From positions 16,812,428-16,876,427 of the forward strand of contig NC_082610.1 in the NCBI RefSeq assembly GCF_030936135.1: a DNA stretch of 64,000 nucleotides. The letters are read 5' to 3'. The notes beneath the pieces are model-generated. The model ran no database searches, was not told the DNA's origin, and saw only the letters and a program-made list of their open reading frames with translations. Position numbers and translations under genes: made by a program. This DNA is from Gavia stellata (taxonomy: Eukaryota > Chordata > Aves > Gaviiformes > Gaviidae). Below are positions 39,095 to 51,544 of the stretch, in pieces. The stretch's first letter is position 1. The number at the start of each line of letters is the position of its first letter.

Positions 39095-41244
39095 TCAGGA
39101 GAAGCATTCAGATTGGAAAGGAAAAAACACATAGAGAAAGCAGTATGCAAAAGCTCCACATAGGTTGGGGTGGTGGGGAGCAGATATGGCAAATATATTA
39201 GTGAATTCCTCTTTTTATTTGTGTTTAAATCAGTATTTTTTTAATCATTAACAGAACTGACCTGTTGAAAATCCAGAATCTCTTGAGGGTAGGAATTTTG
39301 AGGCCAAATGCAATGCTTTGTCCTCCCTAAAGTTCCCTCACAGCCTTCCCAAAGCCCCAGAAACAGACAGAAGCCTTCCCACTGACAGTGATGTATTTTG
39401 GATCAGGTCCATTCTTAGCCTAAGGCAGCAAAATGAAGCCACATTTCTTCTCAGAGGAATCCTTTTATTTGGGTGCTCTGCATTGAAAGTGAGTATCACC
39501 CCTGAACTGCATAAGCAATACAGAGACCAGAGAAGGGTAAGTGGAAGCTGATTTAAGACTCTGGAGTACTGTAGGAAAAGAAAAAGAGTTTGACCTGCCC
39601 TGGCTGGCAGACTTGTAAACAAAGGACTGCTTGAGAGGTGAATTAGAGTGAACTAAGAATTAAGAAGAGAGGAAAGAAAGGGACAGAGCAGGGAAAGTAA
39701 GGAAAAGATCAGAAGAAGGGGAGAGCTTTTGCAGCTGTGGGACATCACAAATTAAACAGGGCTGAACTGGGACCTATGTCTTGAATATTATGAATTGTTA
39801 AGATTTAGTGTTGGTTTTGCCTGAATGGCACACAAGAAGCATTAGGACCTCACTATGCTAAACTTAAAACCAAGTAACAAAAATAATGACTCCGGCTCTG
39901 ATGGTCTTTTTCTGTTGGTCAGAAACACTGCCCTATAAACACACAACAGTATTTGAAAGTAGCAGTATTGCAGTAGGCAGACTGCAAACAGGGACATTTT
40001 TATTGCTGCTGAGGAATACTATAGTGCTGAAGTTTTTCTTTTTTACAGTTTTTGCTGTGGAAATAAAAAAACCAATGAGCTAATGGCAAGAAAAAAAAGG
40101 TTTGTTAGCACATACTTCTTAAAAATACTGTCAAAAACATTCTGGATCCTTCTTCTGTTGGTACCCACTCTCTCTTTTCCATGTCACATTAGGCTTTGGT
40201 TTACTTTTAAAGTTTAGCGCAGAATATTGCTTTGTCTCCTAAAATTCAAGAAGAAACATTGGAATTAATGAATGAATGAGTGAAATGGAAGAGCGGCCTG
40301 TTACCTACTTTCTCTCTTTGGGTTTATTTTAAATGCATGGTTTCTTTTCCTGTCTGTTTTATGGAGGAGATTAGATTAACCTTGCTTTACTTTACTTACT
40401 GTACTTACTACAACTTTACATCCATCAAAGATACCACTCTGGGAATGAAATTTGTTCATTAGCAGTGCTCTGCACACTGACAGGAATGATTTGTGATTTT
40501 TTTTGTGATATAGGATAAAGACTCATATAACCTTTCTGTCACTTTAGACAGTCACAGATCTGTCGTATGGGAGAGATTATACATGATGGAAAGGCTTATT
40601 TACTTATGCATTAAAGGTCACATTCTTCCAGCCCCAGCCAAATCATTCAATCATGAGTTTTGCATAAAAAAGAACTGCTGTATTTAAATCAGTAAGGACA
40701 GGTTTCCAGCAGCTAAAATGAACAGCAGCTTTCCCACTGATTTTGACTGATCCACAACAAATCTCTAAAAACAGCGCGGATGGGCACAGGTAACTGCAGT
40801 TTGCACCTGGTTTTGTTTACAACTCTTCCAGTTGTAGAAGACAACGGACCATATTTACTCGCATGAGGTGGGTGAATATACCTAAGAGCACCTGAAAATG
40901 CTGTCAGTTATTGGCACGTACTAGGTAAAGAATTGTCTTTCACCAGAAATCGTCGTTACTCACCCTGGGGTGTTGCCAGTGGACAAGGTTTTTCCACAAA
41001 TTCAAGAATGCTTTCTCCAGCAAGGATCTCAAAGGAGCATGCTAAAAGACTCCAATAAGGCAGAAGACTTCCTAGAAACAACTTCCTTGGCTGGGGAAAA
41101 AAATACGTTAATCAAGCAGAACAAAGAGGTACTGTTTGAAGGATTTATTTAGTGGGAGTGGGAAAGGGTGGATATAACAAGAAGCCCTGAAACATCAGTT
41201 ACACACAGAATTGCCCCAGTCAGCTGGGAGAGGAAGATTTGTGC

Positions 41245-41440
41245 AGCAGGAAGAGTGCTAGCTGTCCATAGGAGACTGCTGATCAATTCCTTGCTTCTTT
41301 CCAGTCTGTCTGCGGGATTTTGGGCAAGTAATTTGCTCTCTCTGTACCTGTCTTGTCATCTATAAAATGGGAAAATTAGGCTGCCTTGCTGCACAGGGGT
41401 GCTGCAAAGTGCTTTGATGTTAGATGTCATTAAAGAAAGG
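41245..41440 (+). mobile_element. MIR-like (CORE-SINE) relic
   Basis: Ordered matches to the MIR pattern: 'gtgctagctgtccataggag', 'gggattttgggcaagtaatt', 'ctctctctgtacctgtcttg', 'catctataaaatgggaaaa' and 'caggggtgctgcaaagtgct'. An old tRNA-derived SINE in an intron of the IGSF22 relic. Confidence 0.65.
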
Positions 41441-43674
41441 TATCAAAACTGGACATATCAAAAGGCCCATTAGGACTTACTCTGTTCTGCACAAGCCGTA
41501 CTAAGCTCCTGAGTGCTGCTCATGCCCTATGTTTAGACAAATGCCCATAGTTTAAGACAAATCCTCCTCCTTTAAACTGTTCATTTCAGGAGGCTCCAAA
41601 GAGCTGCATTTTTCTATCAGAATGAACCCATTTAGTGTGTTTTTATAAGAACTAGTTCTTCAGTTCAGGTAAAACTGTATTTTTTTTCCAGCCAGACTGA
41701 CCAGTAAGGAGCTGGCCCTGAATACTCATTTCTAACAGCTCCATGCAAATGCCTCACTGGAACTGAAATATTTTTCTGTGGTTAATAGCAAAAGGTCTCA
41801 GTTTTACAACAGGAAAATCAACAGAAGTTCTACTACCAGCTTGGGTTACTCCGGCTTATTCTTTTAGACTATTACATTGCACTTTTCCTTAACCAAGGAC
41901 CTCCCCAGCTCTCCGAAGTGTATCACATACAGTGGGGTATGTGAATGCTGCAAGGGCCTGTGCACACCCTGCTCTCAGTGGATGTGACTGGGAACTGTGT
42001 CATTGTCCTCAATGCAGTGTCGAGACAGAACCAGTAAGGAGGTTGCTTTAAGCCAAATAATCAAAACAAGACAAAATATTTCTACTCAAAGGCAATGGCT
42101 GATGCAGGGGCAATACATGTAGTCCTGCAATAGCAGGTAGACCATGTGCCAGCCTTTGAGAGGAACAAAAATACTCACTTCGCCCTCAGCAGAAGGCAAA
42201 CCCCACTGCACAGATGCAGCCCACCTTTTGTCAGCTTGGTGTGCATCACCTAGGGAGGCCATGCAACCACACTACGGGAAAAAATTCTGTCACCATATAG
42301 CCTGTTTCCAGTGGGGACTCTGCTGCCTAGAGCTATGCCAAGACTGGTCCCAGTATGGAAGGCAGTTTGGAGAAAAGGGACTCTTCAATTCTAGTCCTTG
42401 AGGAATGAGTACTAGTCATCTAGAAATTGTAGCTCCCTAGTTTTAAAAAGTGTTCCTTGGCAAGACAGATACAGTAAGGAATGGTAGTCTCCGACACAGT
42501 TGTGTGCTGCTGAAGGATCTTGGGGCAGAGGGGAATCAACCCAAAACACAAGCCTTTCCAAGATTTGGGGGCACAAATGGTAACGCTATAATTATGCACT
42601 GCAACCTAGAAGATACAGTCCACAAGGAAGACAAAGTTAAGACCATGTGACCTTGAGACTTTTGTTTTATTGCCAGCAGAAATGATAGCTATGCCAAAAG
42701 TGCTCTGTTTTGGGCACCCTCCCAAGGAGATCCTTTTCCTTATCAGAATATATATACCCTGGTCTCCTTGCTGAGCTGGCCTTTGTCTCCAGCCTGCCTG
42801 TATGATAGACAAATGTTCTCTGACTCCTTATACACAGAAGACAAGTGAAGAGTCTCTATCGTAGACTATGTATCTCCATATACCCTCTAAAATTATACAG
42901 GGGTATCACGCATCTCTAGACCCTGTTATGCCTTTCCTCTTCTGCTCAGAAATTTTCTCACAAACACAATTTTTAAAGTCTTTCCTACAAACCAAGAAGC
43001 CAAGAGAAAGAGATCGCTCTTGCTTTCGCCTGGTCTGCCCAAAGGCCTTCCCCCCGCCCTTACCACCCTTTCACTCTTGCATACCAATGGTCATTGGTGT
43101 TGGTGACAGCAATGATTGGGGCTGGTTACGAAGAGAGGAGATGTTACTCTACAATCCCAAACGCCCTAAGAAAGAGCATATTTTGCCCTCAGTCATTATG
43201 GGGCAAATCCACAGCAGTAGTACCAAGTGCTAAAATGAGAAGGCATATAGCATGCTGCTTTAGTCACCTGCTCCACTGCACAACTCTTTGCATACCTTCG
43301 GATTTATTTGGATTTTCAAATCCCACAAAGCTCACAGTGACATGGTTTAAAAGGCAACCCGCCATTTTAACAGTTCCTCCTTTCACCTTAAAAATGGAAT
43401 TCCCTTTACTTGTATTTCTTTTACCTGATCAAATTTTTCATCCTGGGCCACAGATTTTCTGAACATGAAAATGTTACAGACAGCCAAGAAGCAGAAATGG
43501 CTGGTAAGAAACAGAATTTTTTCTAATCTGCTGGGATATTACCTTTTGTTATCCTTCAGTCAGGAGAACAAGCACTCCGTTAGAAAAATTGCCCTTAATA
43601 GTAAGCGATGAGCTTTTGGAAGACTTGTCAAATTACAAGATTTCCTGTTTCCTGATGAGACTGAAACCACCTTC

Positions 43675-43760
43675 CTGAGCCCAAAAGGTTGCACTCGAAG
43701 GATGTGACATTGTCTGTTACTGCCCATCACCACGAACTCAACATGCCCGTACCTTGACTG
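43675..43760 (-). pseudogene. IGSF22: IGSF22 relic: probable Ig domain 1, 5' exon
   Basis: A strong acceptor (TTTCTTTCTTGCCAG) ends at 43761. The open frame then reads RYGHVEFVVMGSNRQ, CHILRVQPFGL. The NRQ-HILRVQPF string has the spacing and character of the NKE-HVLKLEPL strand that precedes the DNYKC exon at 39.0 kb in IGSF22 as I remember it. The expected donor at CTCAG| is GAAGGT in place of GT, so the splice site seems lost. Shorter and less certain than the other exons. Confidence 0.45.
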
Positions 43761-46700
43761 CTGGCAAGAAAGAAAACAAAATGATAATGCAGAAAACCAT
43801 CTGTGCTTAGGAACAGATATACACCATGAATCAACCCACGGATACCATACAGAGAGATTAACTTCAGTCATCACATATAGTGTAGCTATCACACTGTATT
43901 TACTATGGCTGTTATTAACAAAATGAGCACACATTTACAAAGCAAACCAGATCTCGAGAAAAGACTTGTCAGTACCACTGAAGTACACACAACAGACTTA
44001 GTGCAGGAGAACGGTAATTTTAGTTTCAGTTACAGAAGACAGAGTTGGACAAGTTTGACTAATTCTTTTGTAGGTAACTGAGTCTTCCCTACACCATACT
44101 TTTCGCAGCTCTGTTACTCCTGGTTTTAAATGTCTCAAGGAGTTATACTTCAGAGTGGTACTTCACAAGGTTCCCTTCTTGGAAAGGGAAAGAAAAGCAA
44201 AGCAGATATGAGACTAAAGCTATTGACCTCACACAGCCAACTTCCTCCCTGCCTGCCCACAGCCACAGAATACAAAGTATTAGGACATTCTTGCGCATAT
44301 ATGTTTATGTGTATTTTACCTTTTTTTCCCAGCTGCTAAGGTCCTAATCATTCCTACTAAAAAGACAGGAGCTTTCAAGACCATTACTGACCTTTCTGTG
44401 TACCTCAGCTCGCATGAAGTCCTGTAGATTGTTGCATTCCTAGGAAGATGGCTGGGTGCCTTTACACTGGACAAATACAGCTTTGAGTAGTTCAAGATGT
44501 AAATACATACTGGCGTCTTGTGGGTTATGTTGCTATATCCTTTACACTGGCTTCAGCAGTTTCTTATTCTTGGAATAACAGGATGATAAAACTTCAAGTA
44601 TGAGGCTAAAGGGAGTAAACCTTCTGTAGGCCAAAAGGATACCTTTTTATGTAAAAATAAACATTTCCTCCCCAACCCCAGGTTTTCTTATGATTGATGG
44701 TTACACTCTTTCAAAACTTGGATCAAAGGCAGACTATTAAACAATTTACCAGTCTTGTTTTTCATGTTAAAATATGTGGGTCCATGTTTCAAACAGTTGG
44801 AACATTCAACAAATCCTGCTTTAGTGTTCAAGTCAGTCACCAGTGCTCCTTTCACGCCTCAGTGAAACAGCCAGGCTTTGGCTTTGTTTTAAGTTATACA
44901 GGCAGCAGCTTCCACCATTTCCAAGTCCAGCCAGTTCATTCAGTTACTCAAACAGGGACTAGGCTCTTCAGAAAATCAGGTCACAACTTTAGATTACAGA
45001 GATCATTCTTTAATCAGTTCTCTTTCTACTCCTTAATAACTCTGAGATTCTGTCGCCCTTCTTCATATGGAGAAGGACTTCATTCCCAAGGAGTAAGGCA
45101 CTTCCCAAGAAGAGAATGAATTACACATCTCAGCCTGTGTATTTAGCTCTCTTTTACTTGTGTTAACAGCAGCAGTGCTGAAATAGTGAAGGTACAAGAG
45201 GCCGTTTTATGTGTATACTGATCTATGCATTCTGAAGGACACAAACTACATATCTTGTTTGCAACGAAGGCTGAACTAGTGGCAATAAACTGCTTCTCTT
45301 AACTGACCGCATTTGATTTCTGTTTGGAACAGACCACTGTTATCTATTATGTATTCATGTTAAATTCAAATGAAAAGGGAGTCTAGTGCATGCAGGAGGC
45401 ACCTGGGTTATGCTTTGCAAAACACAGGAACTTAGAAAACCAAAGAACATAAAAATCTAGCCAACTTCCAGAGGCTGACAGGAATAATTCTAGGGGTAAA
45501 CTCTGGAAAAAGCAATGGCAACCGCCCCCCGCCCCCCGCAAATATACCACCTTTCCTGATGATTTTAAGATGATTTCTGCTAGTCTAGGAAAGCAAGAGA
45601 AATGTAAAAAATTTAACAAAAATCAAGAAAAAAATGTGCAGAGGTTGAAACATTGTCAACTTTTCCAGCGAGCAAAAAATACCATATACAGACAGCCAAA
45701 ATAAACATGCTGTAGGTCACAGGCTGCAGAAGGATTCCAGCAAGACAGAGGCTCTGTGCTCTCTTCTCTAGAAGTTAGTGTTCTTACTAACACAGATGCG
45801 TTTATCAAATCAGAAGTGTGTGGAAATGGGATCGGTCATGCTGTAAAGTGGATAAGGTATTACTTATTGCGTGTCTAATAAATCTATCATGGAACCAACC
45901 TTCACTTACCTCGTCAATATTCTAACTGAGGAACAAGAGCCCAACTTAGATACAGAGAAACCTGGTATCTGGGCTGGAAGTCACATTTTCCCCAACAAAA
46001 ACAAAACACTGCCAACCCAATCCAATTCCTCCCACCTATCCAAACTGACTCAAAAACCAGGCAGTCCCTTTCTGTGTTCATTTCACAGTGCTCATGAATC
46101 CTCCCTCGTGCTTCTGTTCTTACACCAGCTACTGTGGCACGTTGAGTGGGCATGTGCATATACACACACACTGCTGTGGAGGAAAACCAATGCATATGAA
46201 TGAGAAGATCTTTCAGTTTGGATCATTAGGTCTGGCCGCACTGCCAGATATAGGCCCCAAAAAGAGGAGTTACTCTGTATGATCTCTTCATTACCCTGAC
46301 CTTTGTGATGCTTGAGTGTTTGCTCTCCGTATTCCTCACAACAGCCTAAAAACCAAGAAGATGACAGTGGATGTCGTGAAACCAATCATATCTGGTTTTC
46401 CCTCTTTTGAGACAAAAGGAGTCAAAGATAATTTACAAGACGAGGTTTCTGGTGTTCCGTTGTGCCTTACTAGTTTTGACTTATATCCCGACAGTCTTCC
46501 TTGTGTCCACTTCAGAGACAAACAAGCTAAGTATGCACAGGGGAAAGAGCAAAAGGATCTATGCAGGATTTTTTCCCTCTGATCTCTGGAGAGAAGTGTT
46601 GCCTTTGCCTTTTCAGAGGAAAGCAGACACCTTGCAGCTGCTACTGGGACTAGAAGAGTTAAGGTCAGACATAGTAAGAAAACTGTGACTCTGGCAAACA

Positions 46701-49668
46701 CTACCATTTCCCAAAGGAGAAATGCCTTTAGTAAGATGCACAGTACTGCACACTTCTCTGTCCCCAAAATTCTGAGATGTATTGAGATCAAAAGGTAGGT
46801 AGAAGAGGCTGAGCCCTCTGAAGAGTGTCTGGCAAGACAGGCTCTCTCCAAGGGAAGAGATGATCCCTGGAAAACACTGGTTATCAACATACTGAATTAA
46901 AACTAGTGCAATACAGTGACTTATTTAACCCTATTTTAAGCCTAAGAAGCAACAGGCATATAAGAGATAAAGAACCAATATGGAACACAGAAGTTGAGTA
47001 GCATGGTTCAGTGGAAAGAAAGGGCCAGGAATTACAGTACCCGAGTCCTTTGCCAGCCTGTTTAAGCTTTATCTTCTTAAATGCTCTGAGCCAGATTGCC
47101 AGCTTTGGTGCCAACATAGCTTTTAATTCTGAGTAAATAACTTAGCCTTTCTCTGCCTTCAGCTTTGCTATCAATTGAATAAACCTAACACTGCTGCCCT
47201 GTTGAGGATTACATGGCACACAAGCTTGGGCACGTCTTCTGCACTGAAGTTAATCGTACCCCCTTCACACCATGCCATGAGAATATGGCATCTGTTGTAT
47301 TTGGGTGCTGGAGCCTGATCTGTATCGGTACTCAGAGGAGAGCGGACTCTTCTCTTTCCTTGCGTGTATTAGGAGGAATTAACCTCTTTGTGAATAGTGA
47401 CATTTGCTTTTAGACATTAGAAATCAATGCTTGTGTTGTCTACAGCATGCAGTTCTTTGACTGCCTGTCCCTTACACACAAAGCTGCAAATGCTGCCTTC
47501 ATTCACGTATTTCTTCCATGCTTTTGAATGGTGTAATTCTTTTTCCGGCAGGACTCCTGAGCTGCCCTGCATTATCCCAAGTTGATAGTCACTCTCACAG
47601 ACATCAGCAAATATACATCTACAGACTTGGCAGAAGAAACAAGGTTATCCTCAATGTACCTCAGAAAAAGTGTTTTGTTTTTTCTCCCTAATAAATGTAT
47701 AAAGCATGTGTCACGTCAAAAATAGAGAGAGACACAGTTATGATAAACAAATTGTAAATTTACCATTTCCCTTCATTTAAAATGGTTTCCAGGGAAAGAA
47801 CATACCAAAAATAACAGGGCAGGTCCAGTTCTAAAACCTGCCAACACACCAGTCAACAGACATACATTTTCTAAGACCACCTGTGTGTAAGCTGCATGGC
47901 TCCTCCACTGCAGAGACAGCAGGGAAGTGACAGGAACCAATGTCCTGGTTAGTGATCTCTTCAGTCTGAAGTCCTTTTGCAACTGCAAATTCACAGGTTA
48001 AGGTTTTCCAGAGTAGACTAACTGTAGAGGAAACGTCCAGAATTGTTAGCTACTTTTGAAAGTCTTGCAAGTAAATGCGACACTCTACCGTACATGACTG
48101 CGAGGTAGTTGATGTTTCAGAATAATTTGACCAAGTCATCTTTATCTTGATCCTTCAGAGAGTCAGACATGTGCTGTACCTGGGGACAGCTCTTGCTCTC
48201 AAATGCAATCTTAGATTTTGTTTCTACATAACCCTGTGTATTTGCTGATCTCAGAGTACCTACAAAAGGACAGTGCACCATTAGTCTGTTACCATGACAG
48301 AAACATAAACAGGATAACACTGCTTAAGTGTGATGGCCAACGACCAAATGACCAGCAAACAAGCGAGGCATTGAGCTAGGCTCTGGCCTGTTCACGAAGT
48401 GCGAAAAAGCTTATGAAGCAGAAGACGTCAGGTTCTAAATAACATCATCTCAAGTTTGTTATATGCTAACCTACCTGGAGGGAGGAATTCAGTCCTCTGG
48501 GAAACAACTGTGTCGTAGGTATTAATGCTGTAGTCTCTGGTACAAAGAGGCCTGAGCAGTGAGCTGGAGAGAGTGGATGAAGTGTGCTAGGAATTTTTTT
48601 AATAGAGAAAGAGTGTCCAGTAAACAGAGAAGTCCAGTAAGACACATAGCTTAGCTTAGTTCCTATTGTCAGCTCGGTTTCAAACCTACTGATTACAGAA
48701 GCAGAAGCCCCACTCATCTCAAGTGCTTCTGCATGGCCAGAGCTCCTTTCTGCTAATCCTAAGCACTTCTTAAGACTACCTCTGCCATCAGAAGAGATCA
48801 GAAGAGCTGATATAAGGTCCTTCAGATCTCAAATTCTATTAAAAAGAGAAAGAAAGAGGAAAGAAAAAGAGACAGAGAAAAATATGTTAATTATGCTAAG
48901 GCCAAAGAGTAAATAAATAGGAGGATTAGCTCCAAATCTGTTGGACAAAATATTGCCTCAAAAGGCATTTGAATATTTTGACCCTGACCAAGTGGCAGGC
49001 TCTTGCCTAGTGTGAGATGGCAGCGGTGCAGCCCTCATAACCAGACTGTGCAGCTAGGCTGACATTTGCTTTGTGCTTGTGAACTGATGCAAAGCAGCCT
49101 GATTTTATCAGTGACCGCTCTCTCAGGACATTCCACATATGTAGACTGGGAGTGGACAGCAGGCTAGATTTCCTTCATCAGTATAAATCGTTCACTTCTA
49201 CTCAAGTCAGTGAAGCACTGTCAACTAACACCTGCTGCGGATCTGCACAAGGACCTCAAAGTCAGTACCTCAGAGCCCTCTTTACCTTGTTTGCCACAAA
49301 GCAATTCTCCTCTAGAAAGTCTCCTTGTACAGGAGGCAACTTATACATTGAACTTCACTCCTATATGCACACTCCTATCAATCATCAACAAATACTCTTT
49401 AGCAGATGCACAGGAAGCTGATGACAGAACAAGTAATTTTATTCACTGAGTCAGTTTTGACACTGAAGGGCACTGAACAACTGAAAACATCATTTATAGG
49501 GAGTTCCACTTACAATGTTATTCAGAACATCAGTGGTGCTTTTATTATTTCTAAGGAGTGCTTAGATAGAATAGTGTCACCCCTTTGAAAGAATTGGTAG
49601 CAATGGGGAGAATATAACTAGCAAGGTTTACATAAAACTAACAGTCATGTTATGCTCAAAAGCTTAAG
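43761..49668. other. Intergenic DNA between the IGSF22 relic and PTPN5
   Basis: About 5.9 kb with no recognised exon; the missing N-terminal IGSF22 exons should have been here. It contains a MIR-like relic (46998-47220), a purine-rich patch (48840-48885) and unique DNA. A minus-strand open frame at 48117-48320 begins near a fair acceptor but matches no domain known to me. Confidence 0.45.
46998..47220 (+). mobile_element. MIR-like (CORE-SINE) relic
   Basis: Begins with a tRNA-like head, 'gtagcatggttcagtggaaa' followed by 'gaaagggccaggaattac', then 'agtaaataacttagcctttc' and 'tctctgccttcagctttgct', ending with 'tgttgaggattacatggc'. Order fits a MIR-type SINE from head to tail with several deletions. 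Confidence 0.6.
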
Positions 49669-51450
49669 TTTATTGCTCTATTTAATGACTACCACCAGTA
49701 TTTTTAAAAAGAATGCCAGTTCTTCCTGCTAGCTTCTCACTGAAGGAAATATTTTTAAATACAGCAATAAAATCAAGTGGTTTAAAGATAACACATTTTG
49801 CCACACATTCATGCAAACCCTGCTGACAGGATTTTTACAGGTTCATGGATACAGAATAAACACAAAGGATGTGTACTGAAATATTGGGAAACTTTCCCCA
49901 CAGTGATGAAGTTGTAGGCATAACATTTCAGGCCCTACACCCTGCACCTACTGACATCAATGGCAAAACCTCAGTGGGAGCAGGATCAGCCCTTACTGTT
50001 CTGAGAGCTGCTTTACCTTCTCCTGATTAGGAAGTGCAGTAAATTCTCAGAATCTCCTGCACTAACAAAAGCAGTGGGTCTTGGTTATTGTTACAAATAA
50101 AGAGAAGGAAAAATATTTGTGGTAGGTCATTACAGCTTCTATTCACAAAACGCTCATCTCTCATGTTAAGGGTCCTGTGTACGTCCATTTTTCTCTGCTC
50201 AGTAAAGCACTTAAACATGTGCTTACCTCTAAGCATTAAACACAAACTACAGTCTTCCCAGCCTGACTGAGGTTTAAAAAGGAAAGCATGGGCAGCAGTC
50301 TGCATTACTGAAAGGGAAACACTGCTGCCTGGACTAGTGATTAAAATGGGATAATGTATTAGTTAATTGTCCAAGTTTGGTTTGAGGGCAAATTTATCAA
50401 AAAGCAGCCAACATGGTCAGACTGATTTTTTTTTAAAGCTGCCTATAGGATTTGTGTTAATTTTAATCAGCACTGGGCACCCGGTCACCCTCAAAGCTCT
50501 GAAACAAGTTTAAATTCACAGAATACAAGTGATTTGATTCTTACATTTTTAATAACTATGAATTCAACTCACAAAATTCCTCACCTGATTTCAAACCTCG
50601 AATTTCAGGGGAAATTGTATTTGAATTGTGATCTGACTATGTAAAAAGAGAAACTGTTTGCAAAACCCAAATCTGGTTGCAGACTGAGATGCCAAAATAT
50701 TGACAAAGAAAAGGTAAAGCATAAAGAATTTATGTTCGGATTAACTTCTACTATTCACCTCAGATTCACCCAGCTGTCATGACACTGGGGTACATTGCTG
50801 GTAAGAATTGGAGGTAAGAATTTGACTTACATCAATTGAAGTATTTTTTTCCCCTTAGTTCTGATAACACGGGTGGTGGACTGCTTTAGGAAAAATAAAC
50901 AAGCAAATAAGATGTGTGAAACATCATTTCAATGTGAATCTAATGAATCTTTCAACGCAGAGGCTCAGAAGTTTACGATATACACAGTATTCGGTAATTT
51001 TATATGTAAAAACAATCAGAAAGAGGCAAAAAGTTACTTTCAAGCTTAGTCAACATACGGCACATTTCAGCATGACAATTCAAAAAGTTTCACACTGTAT
51101 TTGGATATATTAGCAATGATTTTTAAAAATAGCAAACTGAAGACAGTGGATTTTTTTCTGATTTTTTTTCTTGCTTTTGTAACAAATGAAGCTACTATTC
51201 TTATTTACAGTATAAATAAGCCTTTTTTTGGTGAAGATTATGTCCTGTCACATATGTTTAAGACAAGGCATAACTCAGCTCTTAAATGTCAATGCAAACA
51301 AGAGCATAAAAGCAATATCAAAGTAAAATAGTATATCTTTCTTTCCAGCTAAGACAGCCAGGTTACCATGTGTCTCTTATCAGATCTGAAGTATATCTGA
51401 ATGCGGTCAAAAGTTCTCTTGGTTTTAGCCTTTAGGAATATAATGAACAC
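49669..51450 (-). other. PTPN5: PTPN5 3' UTR region with candidate poly(A) signal
   Basis: Downstream of the PTPN5 stop codon on the minus strand. A canonical AATAAA (plus-strand tttatt) lies at 49674-49669, which would give a 3' UTR of about 1.8 kb. ATTAAA hexamers near 50550 and 50464 are alternatives. The stretch is AT-rich and repeat-free, with a fragment of an old palindromic repeat at 49950-49965. The real cleavage site cannot be fixed by eye. Confidence 0.3.
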
Positions 51451-51544
51451 TTATTCTTCTGCTGCTCTAGAAAGCTGTTTTCCGTACAAGCTCATGACAT
51501 GATGGACAAATTGATACTGTTCACAAGTCTGGATCATTCCTCCC
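51451..51544 (-). CDS. PTPN5: PTPN5 terminal coding exon (Q-loop and C-terminus)
   Basis: Last coding exon of PTPN5 (STEP), the brain-enriched protein tyrosine phosphatase that dephosphorylates ERK, p38, Fyn and glutamate-receptor subunits. The acceptor is a long T-rich tract ending CTTTTCAG at 51545. The exon completes an Arg codon and reads GGMIQTCEQYQFVHHVM, the Q-loop motif (QTxxQYxF) whose glutamine positions the hydrolytic water, then SLYGKQLSRAAEE and TAA at 51453-51451. The short C-terminal tail differs in detail from mammals but is of similar length. Phase agrees exactly with the preceding exon. Confidence 0.96.

Noticed and set aside
43290..43400. Plus-strand translation TKLTVTWFKRQP resembling an Ig strand with core Trp
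   Set aside because: Wrong strand for IGSF22; no second cysteine or DxGxYxC turn nearby; a chance resemblance.
48117..48320. Minus-strand frame behind a fair acceptor (TGTCCTTTTGTAG), considered as an N-terminal IGSF22 exon
   Set aside because: The charged translation matches nothing remembered from the family; no donor in phase.
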